Assembly: GCF_004151105.1 (NCBI RefSeq)
Contig: NZ_PHRF01000095.1
Location: forward strand, 372,001 to 436,000
DNA length: 64,000 nucleotides
Direction: 5' to 3'
Source: Streptomyces sp. L-9-10
GTDB lineage: Bacteria > Actinomycetota > Actinomycetes > Streptomycetales > Streptomycetaceae
The notes beneath the pieces were generated by a model. The model was not told the origin of the DNA and ran no database searches. It was given only the letters and a program-made list of their open reading frames with translations. The first letter of the stretch is position 1; each line of letters opens with the position of its first letter. Positions 41,658-50,079 of the stretch are shown in pieces. Both the position numbers and the translations under genes were made by a program.

Positions 41658-42818
41658 TCAGCCCAGCGCCTGCTGGAGATCGGCGAGCAGATCGTCGGCG
41701 GACTCGATCCCGACGGAGAGCCTGACCAGGTCGGAGGGCACCTCCAGCGCCGAGCCCGCCGCCGAGGCGTGCGTCATCCGGCCGGGGTGCTCGATCAGGG
41801 ACTCGACCCCGCCGAGGGACTCCCCGAGCGTGAACAGCTTCGCGCGGTCGCAGACCGCGACCGCCGCCTCCTCGCCGTCCTTGACCTGGAAGGAGATCAT
41901 CCCGCCGAACGCCTTCATCTGCTTGGCGGCCACCTCGTGCCCCGGGTGCTCGGGCAGCCCCGGGTAGAGGACCTTGGAGACGCGCGGGTGCGCGGTGAGC
42001 ATCTCGGTGATGCGCGTGGCGTTCTCGCTGTGCCGGTCCATCCGTACGGCGAGGGTCTTGATGCCGCGCAGCACCAGCCACGCGTCGAAGGGACCGGCGA
42101 CGGCACCCATCGCGTTCTGGTGGTAGGCCAGCTCGTCCGCGAGCTCCGCGTCGTCGACGATCAGCGCGCCGCCGACGACATCGGAGTGCCCGCCCATGTA
42201 CTTCGTCGTCGAGTGGACGACGACGTCGGCGCCCAGCGCCAGCGGCTGCTGGAGGTAGGGGCTGGCGAAGGTGTTGTCGACGACGAGCTTCACCCCGGCC
42301 GAGCGCGCGATGCCGGCGAGCTGGGCGATGTCGGTGATGTTGAGGAGCGGGTTCGAGGGGGTCTCGACCCAGATCGCCTTCGTACGGGGGGTGAGCGCGG
42401 CCTGTACCGCCGCCGCGTCCGAGGTGTCCGCGACCGAGAAGTCCACGCCCCAGCGGGAGACGACCTTGGCGAAGAGCCGGAAGGTGCCGCCGTAGGCGTC
42501 GTTCGGGATCACGACATGGTCGCCGGGCGCCAGCAGCGTACGCAGCAGGCAGTCCTCGGCGGCGAGCCCGGACGCGAAGGCGAGCCCGCGCCGGCCGCCT
42601 TCCAGGGCCGCGAGGTTCTCCTCCAGCGCGGTACGGGTGGGGTTGGCGCTGCGGCTGTACTCGTAACCGCCGCGCAGGCCGCCGACGCCGTCCTGCTTAT
42701 AGGTGGACACCTGGTAGATCGGGGGGACGACGGCGCCGGTGAGGGGGTCGGCGGTGTTGCCCGCGTGGATGGCGCGAGTCTCGAAGTGATGCGGCTCGCT
42801 GGTGTGCTGGTGGGTCAT
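41658..42818 (-). CDS. metB: Cystathionine gamma-synthase
   Basis: 386 residues of the Cys/Met-metabolism PLP family: YSRSANPTR (55-62), ETPSNPLLNITD (152-163) and PLP lysine K206 in VHSTTKYMGGH. It joins an activated homoserine ester to cysteine to form cystathionine. Sequence alone does not separate it cleanly from cystathionine gamma-lyase, as actinobacterial members often do both. It is a lone gene with no riboswitch seen in the 144-bp upstream gap. Confidence 0.9.
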   Translation of the reverse strand: MTHQHTSEPHHFETRAIHAGNTADPLTGAVVPPIYQVSTYKQDGVGGLRGGYEYSRSANPTRTALEENLAALEGGRRGLAFASGLAAEDCLLRTLLAPGDHVVIPNDAYGGTFRLFAKVVSRWGVDFSVADTSDAAAVQAALTPRTKAIWVETPSNPLLNITDIAQLAGIARSAGVKLVVDNTFASPYLQQPLALGADVVVHSTTKYMGGHSDVVGGALIVDDAELADELAYHQNAMGAVAGPFDAWLVLRGIKTLAVRMDRHSENATRITEMLTAHPRVSKVLYPGLPEHPGHEVAAKQMKAFGGMISFQVKDGEEAAVAVCDRAKLFTLGESLGGVESLIEHPGRMTHASAAGSALEVPSDLVRLSVGIESADDLLADLQQALG

Positions 42819-42962
42819 GGGTCCTGAGGGTATCGCCGGTTCGCCTCACGGCGGGGCGCCTTCGGCGGTGCGCGCCCGGCGGGGGTCGCGGGGCGCGGGC
42901 CGGTGGTCGCTCCGTGGGGGTAGGGGCGGGGGCGGGCATTCGGCATCCGGGACAATGGGGCC

Positions 42963-44096
42963 ATGGAGATTCTCTGGTTCCTGATCGCGATGGGCCTGCT
43001 GGCCGCGGTCATCGTTCCGTTCGTCCGGCGCGGCAGGGGCGGTATCCGCCAGGTCGCCCCGGGATCGCCCGATGCCGCCGACCCGGCCGCGTACGGCTTC
43101 GTACGGCAGGAGGCGCTGGACGTGCGGCTGCCGGGCCCCGATCAGGACCTCCTGGACGTACTCGACGTCGTACAGCGCACGCAGGACTGGCGGGCCGCCG
43201 CGCAGCTGCTCGCGGGCACCGCGAAGGAGGGCGAGGTGCGCTGGCAGCGCGTGCAGGCGTTCGCCGGGGCGGCCTCGCTGGAGCTTCAGGCGGCGTCGGC
43301 GGGCTCGCCGGTACAGGAAGGGCAGCGCCCGGCGGGCGGCGCGTGGCTGCGGGCCTGGCGTGCGGAGTCACCGAAGGACGCGGGCGGCGCGGCGGTGCAC
43401 GCGGAGTTCCTGGTGCAGCAGGCGTGGCGGTCCTCGGCCGCCGGGACCGATGAGTTCCGGATCATCCTGGAGGAGGCCCGTACGGTGTGCGGCGAGGCGG
43501 CCCTGCTGGCGCCCGGCGACCCCGTGCCGTACATCATCGAACTGGCCGTGGCCCGTGGGCTCGGCTACTCCCCGGAGCAGTTCGACCAGCTGTGGGCGAA
43601 GGTGATCGACCGCGCTCCGGCGCACATGGGGGCGCATCTGGCGGCGCTGCACTACTGGTGCGAGAAGTGGCACGGCTCCCGCGGGGAGGCCGACCGGTTC
43701 GCGACGGCGGCGGCCGCGCGCGCGCCGCAGGGCTCGCTGCTGGCGGCGCTGCCGCTGTTCGCGGTGTACGAGCACCTCCCCGAGGTCAATCTCGTGCAGG
43801 GCTTCTACCAGAGCGCGGTGGTCAAGAAGGCGGTGGAGGGAGCGCTCTTCGCGGTCCACGCGGCCCGGCAGGACGACCCGATGCTGCCGCACGTACGGCA
43901 TCTGCTGATCCTGTTCCTCGTACGGTCCGAGCGCTGGGCCGAGGCGATGAACCAGCTGGTACGGGTGGACGGCCATGTCGGGGCGCTGCCGTGGACGCAC
44001 GACGGCGACCCGGCGGCGGAGTACACGGTGTACCGGGCGCTGGCGGTGGCGGGGTACGAGGCGAACGGCGGCAGCCCGGCGACGCTGCCGCAGTGA
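42963..44096 (+). CDS. Membrane-anchored helical-repeat protein, function unknown
   Basis: 377 residues. One N-terminal membrane helix (MEILWFLIAMGLLAAVIVPF) is followed by a cytoplasmic helical domain with TPR-like spacing (QDWRAAAQLLAGTAKEGEVR, AHLAALHYWCEKWHGSRGEA). I recognise no family. GACAAT at 42951-42956 lies six bases before the ATG, suggesting a leaderless mRNA. A clear terminator follows. Confidence 0.82.
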   Translation: MEILWFLIAMGLLAAVIVPFVRRGRGGIRQVAPGSPDAADPAAYGFVRQEALDVRLPGPDQDLLDVLDVVQRTQDWRAAAQLLAGTAKEGEVRWQRVQAFAGAASLELQAASAGSPVQEGQRPAGGAWLRAWRAESPKDAGGAAVHAEFLVQQAWRSSAAGTDEFRIILEEARTVCGEAALLAPGDPVPYIIELAVARGLGYSPEQFDQLWAKVIDRAPAHMGAHLAALHYWCEKWHGSRGEADRFATAAAARAPQGSLLAALPLFAVYEHLPEVNLVQGFYQSAVVKKAVEGALFAVHAARQDDPMLPHVRHLLILFLVRSERWAEAMNQLVRVDGHVGALPWTHDGDPAAEYTVYRALAVAGYEANGGSPATLPQ

Positions 44097-44099
44097 GGT

Positions 44100-44122
44100 G
44101 GCCCCCGGAATGTCCGGGGGCC
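44100..44122 (+). terminator. Hairpin terminator
   Basis: A perfect 10-bp stem (44100-44109 with 44113-44122) with a 3-nt loop, 3 nt after the preceding stop. Confidence 0.8.
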
Positions 44123-44165
44123 GTCGTACGTTCCTCTGAGCAGGACACCACATCTGAGGAGAGCC

Positions 44166-44834
44166 ATGTTCCTGCGCCGCACCCCCGAGCTCCCCACCCC
44201 CGAGCAGGCCCTGCGTGGCCGCCCGGAGCCGACGTTCGCGGTCCCCTCCCGCCACACGGTCCTCGGCAACCCCTTGCTGGGCCCGTATCCGCAGGGTCTG
44301 GAGATCGCCGACTTCGGCCTGGGCTGTTTCTGGGGCGCGGAGCGTACGTTCTGGCAGAAGGAAGGCGTCTGGACCACGCTGGTCGGGTACCAGGGCGGCT
44401 CCACGCCGAACCCCACCTATGAAGAGGTCTGCTCGGGCCTGACGGGCCACACCGAAGCGGTCCGCGTGGTCTACGACCCCAAGGTCGTCTCGTACGCCGA
44501 CCTGCTGAAGCTCTTCTGGGAGTCCCACAACCCGACCCAGGGCTTCCGCCAGGGCAACGACGTCGGCACGCAGTACCGCTCGGCGGTCTACACGCACTCC
44601 CCGGCCCAGTCCGAAGCGGCGGAATCCTCCCGCGCGGCCTACCAGAAGGTCCTGACGGGCAACGGCTACGGCACGATCACCACGGAGATCCTCCCGGTGG
44701 AAGGCCGCACCTTCTACCCGGCGGAGGCCGAGCACCAGCAGTACCTGGACAAGAACCCGGCAGGCTACTGCGGGCTCGGCGGCACGGGCGTCTCCTGCCC
44801 GATCGGCGTGGCCCCGGTCTCGTCCGGCGAGTAA
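44166..44834 (+). CDS. msrA: Peptide methionine-S-sulfoxide reductase
   Basis: 222 residues. Catalytic GCFWG motif with Cys54, then GYQGGSTPNPTYEEVCSG and the HTEAVRVVYDP stretch, all standard MsrA. The C-terminal Cys pair (GYCGLGGTGVSCP) supplies resolving cysteines. It reduces methionine-S-sulfoxide in oxidised proteins using thioredoxin. GAGGAGAGCC precedes the ATG. Monocistronic. Confidence 0.96.
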   Translation: MFLRRTPELPTPEQALRGRPEPTFAVPSRHTVLGNPLLGPYPQGLEIADFGLGCFWGAERTFWQKEGVWTTLVGYQGGSTPNPTYEEVCSGLTGHTEAVRVVYDPKVVSYADLLKLFWESHNPTQGFRQGNDVGTQYRSAVYTHSPAQSEAAESSRAAYQKVLTGNGYGTITTEILPVEGRTFYPAEAEHQQYLDKNPAGYCGLGGTGVSCPIGVAPVSSGE

Positions 44835-44940
44835 TCCGACGCGTCGGGCTCCACGAGACCGAACCCGAGGTGAAGGCCTGGCTGGACTGGCTGCCGCGCG
44901 AGCACTACCGCGCGGTGGAACGCGAGCGTGAGTGCGGGAT
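44834..44940 (+). pseudogene. Remnant of a HigB/RelE-type toxin gene
   Basis: The frame read through 44834-44940 gives VGLHETEPEVKAWLDWLPRE then HYRAVERERE, close to the N-terminal plan of Gp49-like HigB toxins (a beta strand, then EVxxWLxxLP). There is no usable start before it except GTG at 44870. After about residue 35 the frame loses family likeness (ECGIPHLVDDSRG), so the rest has been deleted. An XRE antitoxin-like gene begins inside it. Confidence 0.5.
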
Positions 44941-45201
44941 ACCACACCTCGTGGACGATTCCCGAGGAGCATCGGGCCGACCCGGCCTACGTCGGGGCCG
45001 GGGCCGCCATCGCTCTGGGACAGGCGGTCCACGACCGCCGCACGGCGTGGGGGATCGATCAAGCCGCGCTCGCCGAACGGACGGACCTGTCCCTGAAGGA
45101 CATCGAACGGATCGAGGGCGGCGGAACGACCCCCCACACTCCCGTTGCCGCGTGCTCTCGCGGTGGCACTGGACGCGAAGCTGGACGTATCCAGGGCCTA
45201 G
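44928..45201 (+). pseudogene. XRE-type HigA-like antitoxin gene, frameshifted
   Basis: From GTG 44928 the frame encodes a short helical lead and an XRE helix-turn-helix (AVHDRRTAWGIDQAALAERT, LSLKDIERIEGGGT). At a run of six C (45130-45135) the frame is lost. Reading it as five C restores the typical end PTLPLPRALAVALDAKLDVS and a stop at 45199-45201. Either this is a real one-base insertion or a sequencing error. The stop overlaps that of the convergent PH-domain gene. Confidence 0.65.
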
Positions 45202-45563
45202 CGGGCCACGAACTGGGTCAGGATGGCCTGTACCTCGTAGATGTCGACACCCTTCGTGAACGTCTTCGTGATCGGCGCGGGGTTGCTGGAGATCCAGATC
45301 TTCAGCTCCGCGTCGAGGTCGAACGTGCCGGCCGTCTCCACCGCGAAGTGCGTGATGCTCCTGTAGGGGATGGAGTGGTACTCCACCTTCTTGCCGGTGA
45401 TCCCCTGCTTGTCGACGAGGATGAGCCTTCGGTCGGTGAAGAGCATGGTGTCGCGGATCAGCGTGTACGCGGCGTGTACCTGTTCGCCCTGGCCCAGGAG
45501 GCGCGCGTAGTCCTGCTGCGCCGCCGCCGGGTCGACCGTGTGCGCGTTGCCGAACAGTGCCAT
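45198..45563 (-). CDS. Bacterial PH-domain protein
   Basis: 121 residues. A helix (PAAAQQDYARLLGQGEQV) precedes a bacterial PH domain of the bPH/DUF1696 type (LIRDTMLFTDRRLILVDKQ, then TGKKVEYHSIPYRSITHFAV, and the final helix YEVQAILTQFVAR). Such domains are cytoplasmic and form oligomeric rings; the role is unknown. The ATG at 45563 follows GGGGGTCC. It converges with the decayed antitoxin gene. Confidence 0.88.
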   Translation of the reverse strand: MALFGNAHTVDPAAAQQDYARLLGQGEQVHAAYTLIRDTMLFTDRRLILVDKQGITGKKVEYHSIPYRSITHFAVETAGTFDLDAELKIWISSNPAPITKTFTKGVDIYEVQAILTQFVAR

Positions 45564-45697
45564 AACTGGACCCCCATACTTGGAAATTACCTGATCTTCG
45601 GACTATACCGGCCGCCCGATCCGTCAGCCGCCGTCATCTCCGACCGGCGACCGGGCGGTGTCATCCCTGCGTGTACCCCGCAATACAGTCCCCTGTC

Positions 45698-46600
45698 ATG
45701 GACTGGATCGAACGAGTGGGAAACCTGCGTCAGTGGACGCAGAACGGAGAACGCGCCCCGCACAAACCCCTGTTGCTGCTGTACGCGCTGGGGCGGTTCC
45801 AGCGGCGGCCCGACCAGTCGCTGCGCTACTCGGACATCGAGCACGACCTCCGGGAACTGTTGCAGGACTACGGCCCCACCCACCGGACCTCGCCCGCCTA
45901 CCCGTTCCACCATCTCGTCAGCGACGGCGTCTGGGAAGTACGTACCGAGCAAGGGGCGGACAGCCCCGGTACGGGGGTCCGCGTGCTGCGGGAGAGCGGT
46001 GCGGAAGGGCGGCTGGTTCCGGGGCTGCGGGACGCGCTCGGCTCGGACTTGGCGCTGCTCGGGCGGCTCGCGCGCCTGCTGCTGGACGTCCACTTCCCGC
46101 CGTCCCTCCACTCGGACATCGCCGCCTCCGTCGGACTCGACCTCGATCTGGCGGACGGCGCGCCGCGTGCCACCGGGCCCGCCGACGCGCGACGGCGTGC
46201 GGTCGAGCTGAGGGGGAAGGTGCTGGTGGCGTACGAGTACCAGTGCGCGTTCTGCGGCTTCGACGGGGCGATCGGCCGCGTGCCGGTCGGGCTGGAGGCC
46301 GCCCACGTCCGGTGGTGGGCCTTCCTGGGCCCGGACGAGCTCTCCAACGCACTGTGCCTGTGCTCCCTGCACCACAAGCTCTTCGACAGAGGCGTGCTGG
46401 GCTTGGACGCCGGCCGACGGATCACAGTCTCCCGCGAGTTCGTCGGCCGTAGCGCCGCGGCCCGGACCCATGTGCTCGACCTCACCGGCCGGGGGCTCAT
46501 CGGCCCGCAGAACGGCAGTCCCCGGGTCGCGTCCGAGTACATCCAGTGGCACACAGCCCAGGTGTTCCGCGGCGAAGCACGCATGGCTGAGCCCGCGTGA
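45698..46600 (+). CDS. Type IV restriction endonuclease, phosphorothioate-DNA-binding SBD plus HNH (ScoMcrA-like)
   Basis: 300 residues. Residues 1-80 resemble the sulfur-binding domain of ScoMcrA-type enzymes (HKPLLLLYALGR, SPAYPFHHLVSDGVWEV). Residues 178-235 are a zinc-type HNH nuclease: Cys183, Cys186, EAAHVRWWA with His203, Asn217 and CLCSLHHKLFDRG. Such proteins cut phosphorothioated or otherwise modified foreign DNA. The SRA domain of full-length ScoMcrA is absent. A -10 (TACAGT 45684-45689) lies 8 bases before the ATG, so the mRNA is probably leaderless. It stands beside a decayed toxin-antitoxin pair. Confidence 0.87.
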   Translation: MDWIERVGNLRQWTQNGERAPHKPLLLLYALGRFQRRPDQSLRYSDIEHDLRELLQDYGPTHRTSPAYPFHHLVSDGVWEVRTEQGADSPGTGVRVLRESGAEGRLVPGLRDALGSDLALLGRLARLLLDVHFPPSLHSDIAASVGLDLDLADGAPRATGPADARRRAVELRGKVLVAYEYQCAFCGFDGAIGRVPVGLEAAHVRWWAFLGPDELSNALCLCSLHHKLFDRGVLGLDAGRRITVSREFVGRSAAARTHVLDLTGRGLIGPQNGSPRVASEYIQWHTAQVFRGEARMAEPA

Positions 46601-46665
46601 CCGCGAGCACATCTCATCCAGCCGACCGGCGCGGGCCACGCCACCCGGCGTGGGTTCACGCCCAC

Positions 46666-46694
46666 TTCACGCCCCCCGTCCCGGCGGATAACTT
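46666..46694 (+). promoter_or_regulatory. Leaderless promoter
   Basis: TTCACG (46666-46671), 17 bp, TAACTT (46689-46694), six bases before the ATG at 46701. Confidence 0.55.
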
Positions 46695-46700
46695 GAGCCC

Positions 46701-47522
46701 ATGTGCGTCTCGACGGACCAGGCGGAGTTCTCAGGCACCACCCTGTACGCCGGGCGGCTGCATCACGCGGCGCACGGGCTGATTCATGTCCTCGGGTATC
46801 AGAACACCGCGGCCAGTCTCGCCGTCGGGCCCAACGCCATGCTGCTGCACCTGCCCGCGCGGCAGATGTCCCGGGAGAACTTCATCTCGGCGGGGCGCAC
46901 TCCGGACGTGCTCAGCCGGATGGTCGACGCCGTACGGCCGGTTCCCGCCGCGGGGTGGGGCGGGATGGCGTGGATGGGGTGGGACTCCGGGCGGGTCGAG
47001 GTGTTCGACCACGACATCTACACCGTGCTCCTCGCCACCGATCCGACACTCCTCGAATCCGCCCTGATACAGGTGCCGTTACGCAGACGGCCGCGCCTCA
47101 ATCCGCTCCTGCTGGAGTTCTACGCGGCCCACTACCCCGGCCACTCCATCGCCGTGTGCTGCTTCGACAACGCCGAGGCGGAGCGGGCGAAGCCGCTGCT
47201 GATGTGGTACCGGCCGACGGCCCCCGACCGGCTGACGCTGCCCGCGCTGGACTGTCATACGGGCGAGCCGCCCGACCTCGACGCCGATGTTCCCGTGGAC
47301 CATTGGGTGCTGCTGGGCACCGATGAGGCGCCGGAGGGCTGGGGGGAAGCCGTCGATTATCCGCCCGGGATGCGCCACCAGTTGCGGCAGTATCTGCCGG
47401 ACACCGTCATGGGGTCCTACTTCGGCGGGCGTTCCCTCCCCAACGGCGACTTCGCCATCACCCACGACGATCTGCTCGCGGGCGACCTGGACCGCATACA
47501 CCGGCTCCGGCCCCACGCCTGA
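46701..47522 (+). CDS. Conserved protein of unknown function
   Basis: 273 residues, soluble. It begins MCVSTDQAEFSGTTLYAGRL and has several Trp/Gly/Tyr-rich strands (GWGGMAWMGWDSGRVEVFDH, HSIAVCCFDNAEAERAKPLL). No catalytic motif recognised; two Cys at VCC might bind metal. The start is supported by the promoter immediately upstream. Its stop codon is the first base triplet of a 15-bp tandem repeat. Confidence 0.82.
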   Translation: MCVSTDQAEFSGTTLYAGRLHHAAHGLIHVLGYQNTAASLAVGPNAMLLHLPARQMSRENFISAGRTPDVLSRMVDAVRPVPAAGWGGMAWMGWDSGRVEVFDHDIYTVLLATDPTLLESALIQVPLRRRPRLNPLLLEFYAAHYPGHSIAVCCFDNAEAERAKPLLMWYRPTAPDRLTLPALDCHTGEPPDLDADVPVDHWVLLGTDEAPEGWGEAVDYPPGMRHQLRQYLPDTVMGSYFGGRSLPNGDFAITHDDLLAGDLDRIHRLRPHA

Positions 47523-47579
47523 GTCCCCGTTCCCTGAGTCCCCGCCCCCGAAGTCCCCGGCCCCGAAGTCCCCGGCCCC
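47520..47579. repeat. Four tandem copies of a 15-bp repeat starting at a stop codon
   Basis: Units at 47520, 47535, 47550 and 47565 follow TGAGTCCCCG(T/C)(T/C)CCC, then GAAGTCCCCGGCCCC. The first three bases of unit 1 are the TGA stop of the upstream gene, so any shift would alter termination context. Confidence 0.85.
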
Positions 47580-47609
47580 CGCCGGGATGTGACACAGGGC
47601 ACACCGGAT

Positions 47610-47639
47610 GGAAAACCTCACGCGCGACGCGTACGTCTA
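47610..47639 (+). promoter_or_regulatory. ECF-sigma promoter GGAAAACC-N16-CGTCTA
   Basis: The -35 (GGAAAACC, 47610-47617) and -10 (CGTCTA, 47634-47639) match the ECF pattern at the standard 16-bp spacing. It drives an ECF sigma gene, so autoregulation is likely. The start site would fall at about 47646, the GTG itself. Confidence 0.78.
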
Positions 47640-47645
47640 GCCGGT

Positions 47646-48218
47646 GTGGGATTCAGCGGGAAGACACCAGCGGAGCTTGACGAGGAGAGACTCGTCAAGC
47701 TCGTCGCCAAGGGCGACCGCGCCGCGTTCGAGGAGCTCTACCGGCGTACGGCGCCGTGGCTGGCGGTGCGGTTGCGGCGGCGGTGCGCCGATGAGCAGAT
47801 CGTCGCCGAGGTCATGCAGGAGACGTATCTGGCGGTATGGCGCGCCGCGAGCGCGTTCGCGGGGGCCGCGGTCGGCGGCACCGCCGTCGGGTGGCTGTGG
47901 ACGATCGCGGCGCGCCGGCTCGTCGACGCCTTCCGCAGGCGCGCGCACCAGGCACGGCTGCCCGCCGCCGTGACCGCCGACGCCACCAGGCCGGCCGTCG
48001 CGCCCGCCGCCGAGGACGAGGTGCTGGCGGCGGCCGTCGGCGGGGAGGTCGGCGACGCGCTGCGGCGGCTCGCGCCCGAACTGCGCGACGTGCTGCGGGC
48101 CATGGTGCTCGACGGGATGACCGTACGGGAGACCTCCGTACTGCTCGGGGTGCCGGAAGGAACCGTCAAGACCCGCGCGCGGCGGGCACGGAGAGCGATG
48201 CGGGAGGCGCTGTCATGA
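47646..48218 (+). CDS. ECF-type RNA polymerase sigma factor
   Basis: 190 residues. Region 2 (DRAAFEELYRRTAPWLAVRL, VMQETYLAVWRAASAF, VGWLWTIAARRLVDAFRR) and region 4 (LAPELRDVLRAMVLDGMTVR, ETSVLLGVPEGTVKTRARRA) are complete. An in-frame GTG at 47589 would lie upstream of the -35 box, so the leaderless GTG at 47646 is the real start. The stop overlaps the ATG of a zinc anti-sigma gene, and an ABC exporter follows. Stress released by the anti-sigma factor probably induces the exporter. Confidence 0.93.
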   Translation: MGFSGKTPAELDEERLVKLVAKGDRAAFEELYRRTAPWLAVRLRRRCADEQIVAEVMQETYLAVWRAASAFAGAAVGGTAVGWLWTIAARRLVDAFRRRAHQARLPAAVTADATRPAVAPAAEDEVLAAAVGGEVGDALRRLAPELRDVLRAMVLDGMTVRETSVLLGVPEGTVKTRARRARRAMREALS

Positions 48219-49111
48219 GCGCGGAGGACCAGGTGGAACACCCGTCGGAGCGGCTCATCGGCCGGTACGCACGAGGGGACACAGAGGATACGGGCGGCGG
48301 TACGGGCCGCACGGAAGCCGAACGGCGGGGCGGGGCGAGCGGCGCCGGCCTCGCGCACGACGAAGTGTGGGCGCTCGAAGCCCATCTGGAGTCCTGTGCG
48401 CGATGCCGCGCCCGCCTCGCCGCGGTCACCCGCGACGCCGCCCCGGCCGTGACCGCCCTCGTCGACGGAGTCTGGGCCGAGCTGACGCCGGAGCTCGCGG
48501 CGATCGCGCCGATGCCGCAACGCCGCCGGTGGGCCCTGCCGCTCTCGGCCTGGGCCTCCCCCGTGATGGTGCCGTGGCTGTTCGTGACCGTCCTCGTCAC
48601 CCTGACCGCCGTGATCCTCGACAGCCTGAACAACCTCAACGACCAGGGCGTCTCCTTCGTGCTGCTGCTGGCCCCCGTACTGCCCGTGCTGGGGGTCGCC
48701 GCCTCCTGGGCGCGCGGCCTCGATCCGGCGTACGAACTGATCGCGGGCACCCCGCGCGCCGGGCTCCAACTGGTGCTCCGGCGCACGACATCCGTACTCG
48801 TCGTGGTGATCTCCGCGCTGCTGGTGGCCGGTTGGGTGACCGGCGCGGGCGTCGCGCAGTGGCTGCTGCCCTGTCTGGCGTTCACCACCGGCGCGCTCGC
48901 GCTCGGCGGGCTGATCGGGGTGACCCGGGCCGCGATCGGGCTGGTGGCGGTCTGGGCGGCGGTGATCGTGGCGCCGACGGTGGCCGTGAGCCGTACGCCC
49001 GTGGTCCTCCACGCGGACGCCCTGCCCGTATGGGGCGCCGTGTTCGCGCTCGGTCTGGTGGTCGTGATCGCCCGCAGAGGCGCGTACACCCTCCTCGGCA
49101 TCCACCGCTGA
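48215..49111 (+). CDS. Multi-pass zinc anti-sigma factor
   Basis: 298 residues. The N-terminal cytoplasmic part has a zinc anti-sigma motif HLESCARC (His57, Cys61, Cys64). About six membrane helices follow from residue 110 (VMVPWLFVTVLVTLTAVILD and others). Most ZAS proteins have one helix; a polytopic form suggests sensing within the membrane. ATGA overlap with the sigma gene. A 20-residue Gly/Thr/Asp insert lies before the zinc motif. Confidence 0.88.
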   Translation: MSAEDQVEHPSERLIGRYARGDTEDTGGGTGRTEAERRGGASGAGLAHDEVWALEAHLESCARCRARLAAVTRDAAPAVTALVDGVWAELTPELAAIAPMPQRRRWALPLSAWASPVMVPWLFVTVLVTLTAVILDSLNNLNDQGVSFVLLLAPVLPVLGVAASWARGLDPAYELIAGTPRAGLQLVLRRTTSVLVVVISALLVAGWVTGAGVAQWLLPCLAFTTGALALGGLIGVTRAAIGLVAVWAAVIVAPTVAVSRTPVVLHADALPVWGAVFALGLVVVIARRGAYTLLGIHR

Positions 49112-49124
49112 CACAGCCGCGCCC

Positions 49125-49192
49125 ATGAGACGCCCGTACTCACGAGACACCCGTGCTCACGAGACAGCCGTATTGACGAGACAGCCGCGCCA
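49125..49192. repeat. Four tandem copies of a 17-bp repeat
   Basis: Units at 49125, 49142, 49159 and 49176 share (A/C)GAGACNNCCG. They begin 14 nt after the anti-sigma stop and end 78 nt before the ABC gene. They may attenuate or punctuate the operon. Nothing else was seen in the gap. Confidence 0.82.
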
Positions 49193-49269
49193 CCGCCCCA
49201 CACACACGCTCACCTCAACGTGCGACACACACGCGAAAGGGCCTTCCCCATGACCGAAACGGTGACGAC

Positions 49270-50079
49270 ATGACGCGCGGCGTGACCGCCGCCGAAGTGG
49301 CACCGCGGACCTACGCCTGGGAGATCCGGGCCGAAGGACTGCGGGTACGAGCCGGTGGCCGCAAGATGGCCGTCAACGGCCTCGATCTGGACCTCGGTGC
49401 CGGCGTCCACGGTCTGCTCGGACCCAACGGCGCCGGCAAGACCACCCTCATCCGCGCGCTCGCCACCGTCCTCCGGCCCGCCGGAGGCACCCTCGAACTG
49501 CTGGGCACACCCGCCGACGCGCAGACCGGCCGGCGCGAGCTGCGCCGCCGTATCGGTTATCTGCCGCAGGAGTTCGGGTACTACCGGCGCTTCACCATCC
49601 GCGAGTTCGTCGAGTACATGGCGTGGCTGAAGGAGGTGCCCCACGAGGAGATCCCCGGGGCGGTCCAGCGCGCCATCGAGCGCGTGGGCCTCGCGGACCG
49701 CGCCGACGACCGGATGAAGACCCTCTCCGGCGGCATGGTGCGGCGCGCGGGCATCGCGCAGGCGATCGTCAACGACCCGCAAATCCTGCTGCTCGACGAG
49801 CCGACGGCCGGGCTCGACCCGGCGCAGCGGCTGCGCTTCCGCGAGCTGCTGCACCAACTCGGCACGGACAGCTGTGTGGTCGTCTCCACGCATCTGGTCG
49901 AGGACGTCGCGGCGGCCTGTACGGACGTGGTGCTCGTCGCGGACGGCGCGCTGGTGTTCCGGGGCACCCCGGAACAGCTCGCCGACGCGGGCGGCACCGA
50001 TCACCCGGGCGACAGCCCCATCGAACGTGGCTACGCGGCGCTGCTCATGCGCTCCGAGCCGGGAAGAGGTACGTGGTGA
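49270..50079 (+). CDS. ABC transporter ATP-binding protein
   Basis: 269 residues. Walker A GPNGAGKTT, Q-loop YLPQEFGYY, signature LSGGMVRRAGIAQAI (one residue off the usual R at the end of LSGGQ), Walker B ILLLDEPTAGLD and switch His in VSTHLVED. This is the CcmA/DRA-type ATPase of simple exporters. The next two genes, coupled by overlaps, supply the membrane parts. Confidence 0.92.
   Translation: MTRGVTAAEVAPRTYAWEIRAEGLRVRAGGRKMAVNGLDLDLGAGVHGLLGPNGAGKTTLIRALATVLRPAGGTLELLGTPADAQTGRRELRRRIGYLPQEFGYYRRFTIREFVEYMAWLKEVPHEEIPGAVQRAIERVGLADRADDRMKTLSGGMVRRAGIAQAIVNDPQILLLDEPTAGLDPAQRLRFRELLHQLGTDSCVVVSTHLVEDVAAACTDVVLVADGALVFRGTPEQLADAGGTDHPGDSPIERGYAALLMRSEPGRGTW

Noticed and set aside
42819..42962. 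SAM or other riboswitch upstream of metB
   Set aside because: The gap is only 144 bp, is shared with a divergent gene, and shows no conserved riboswitch core.
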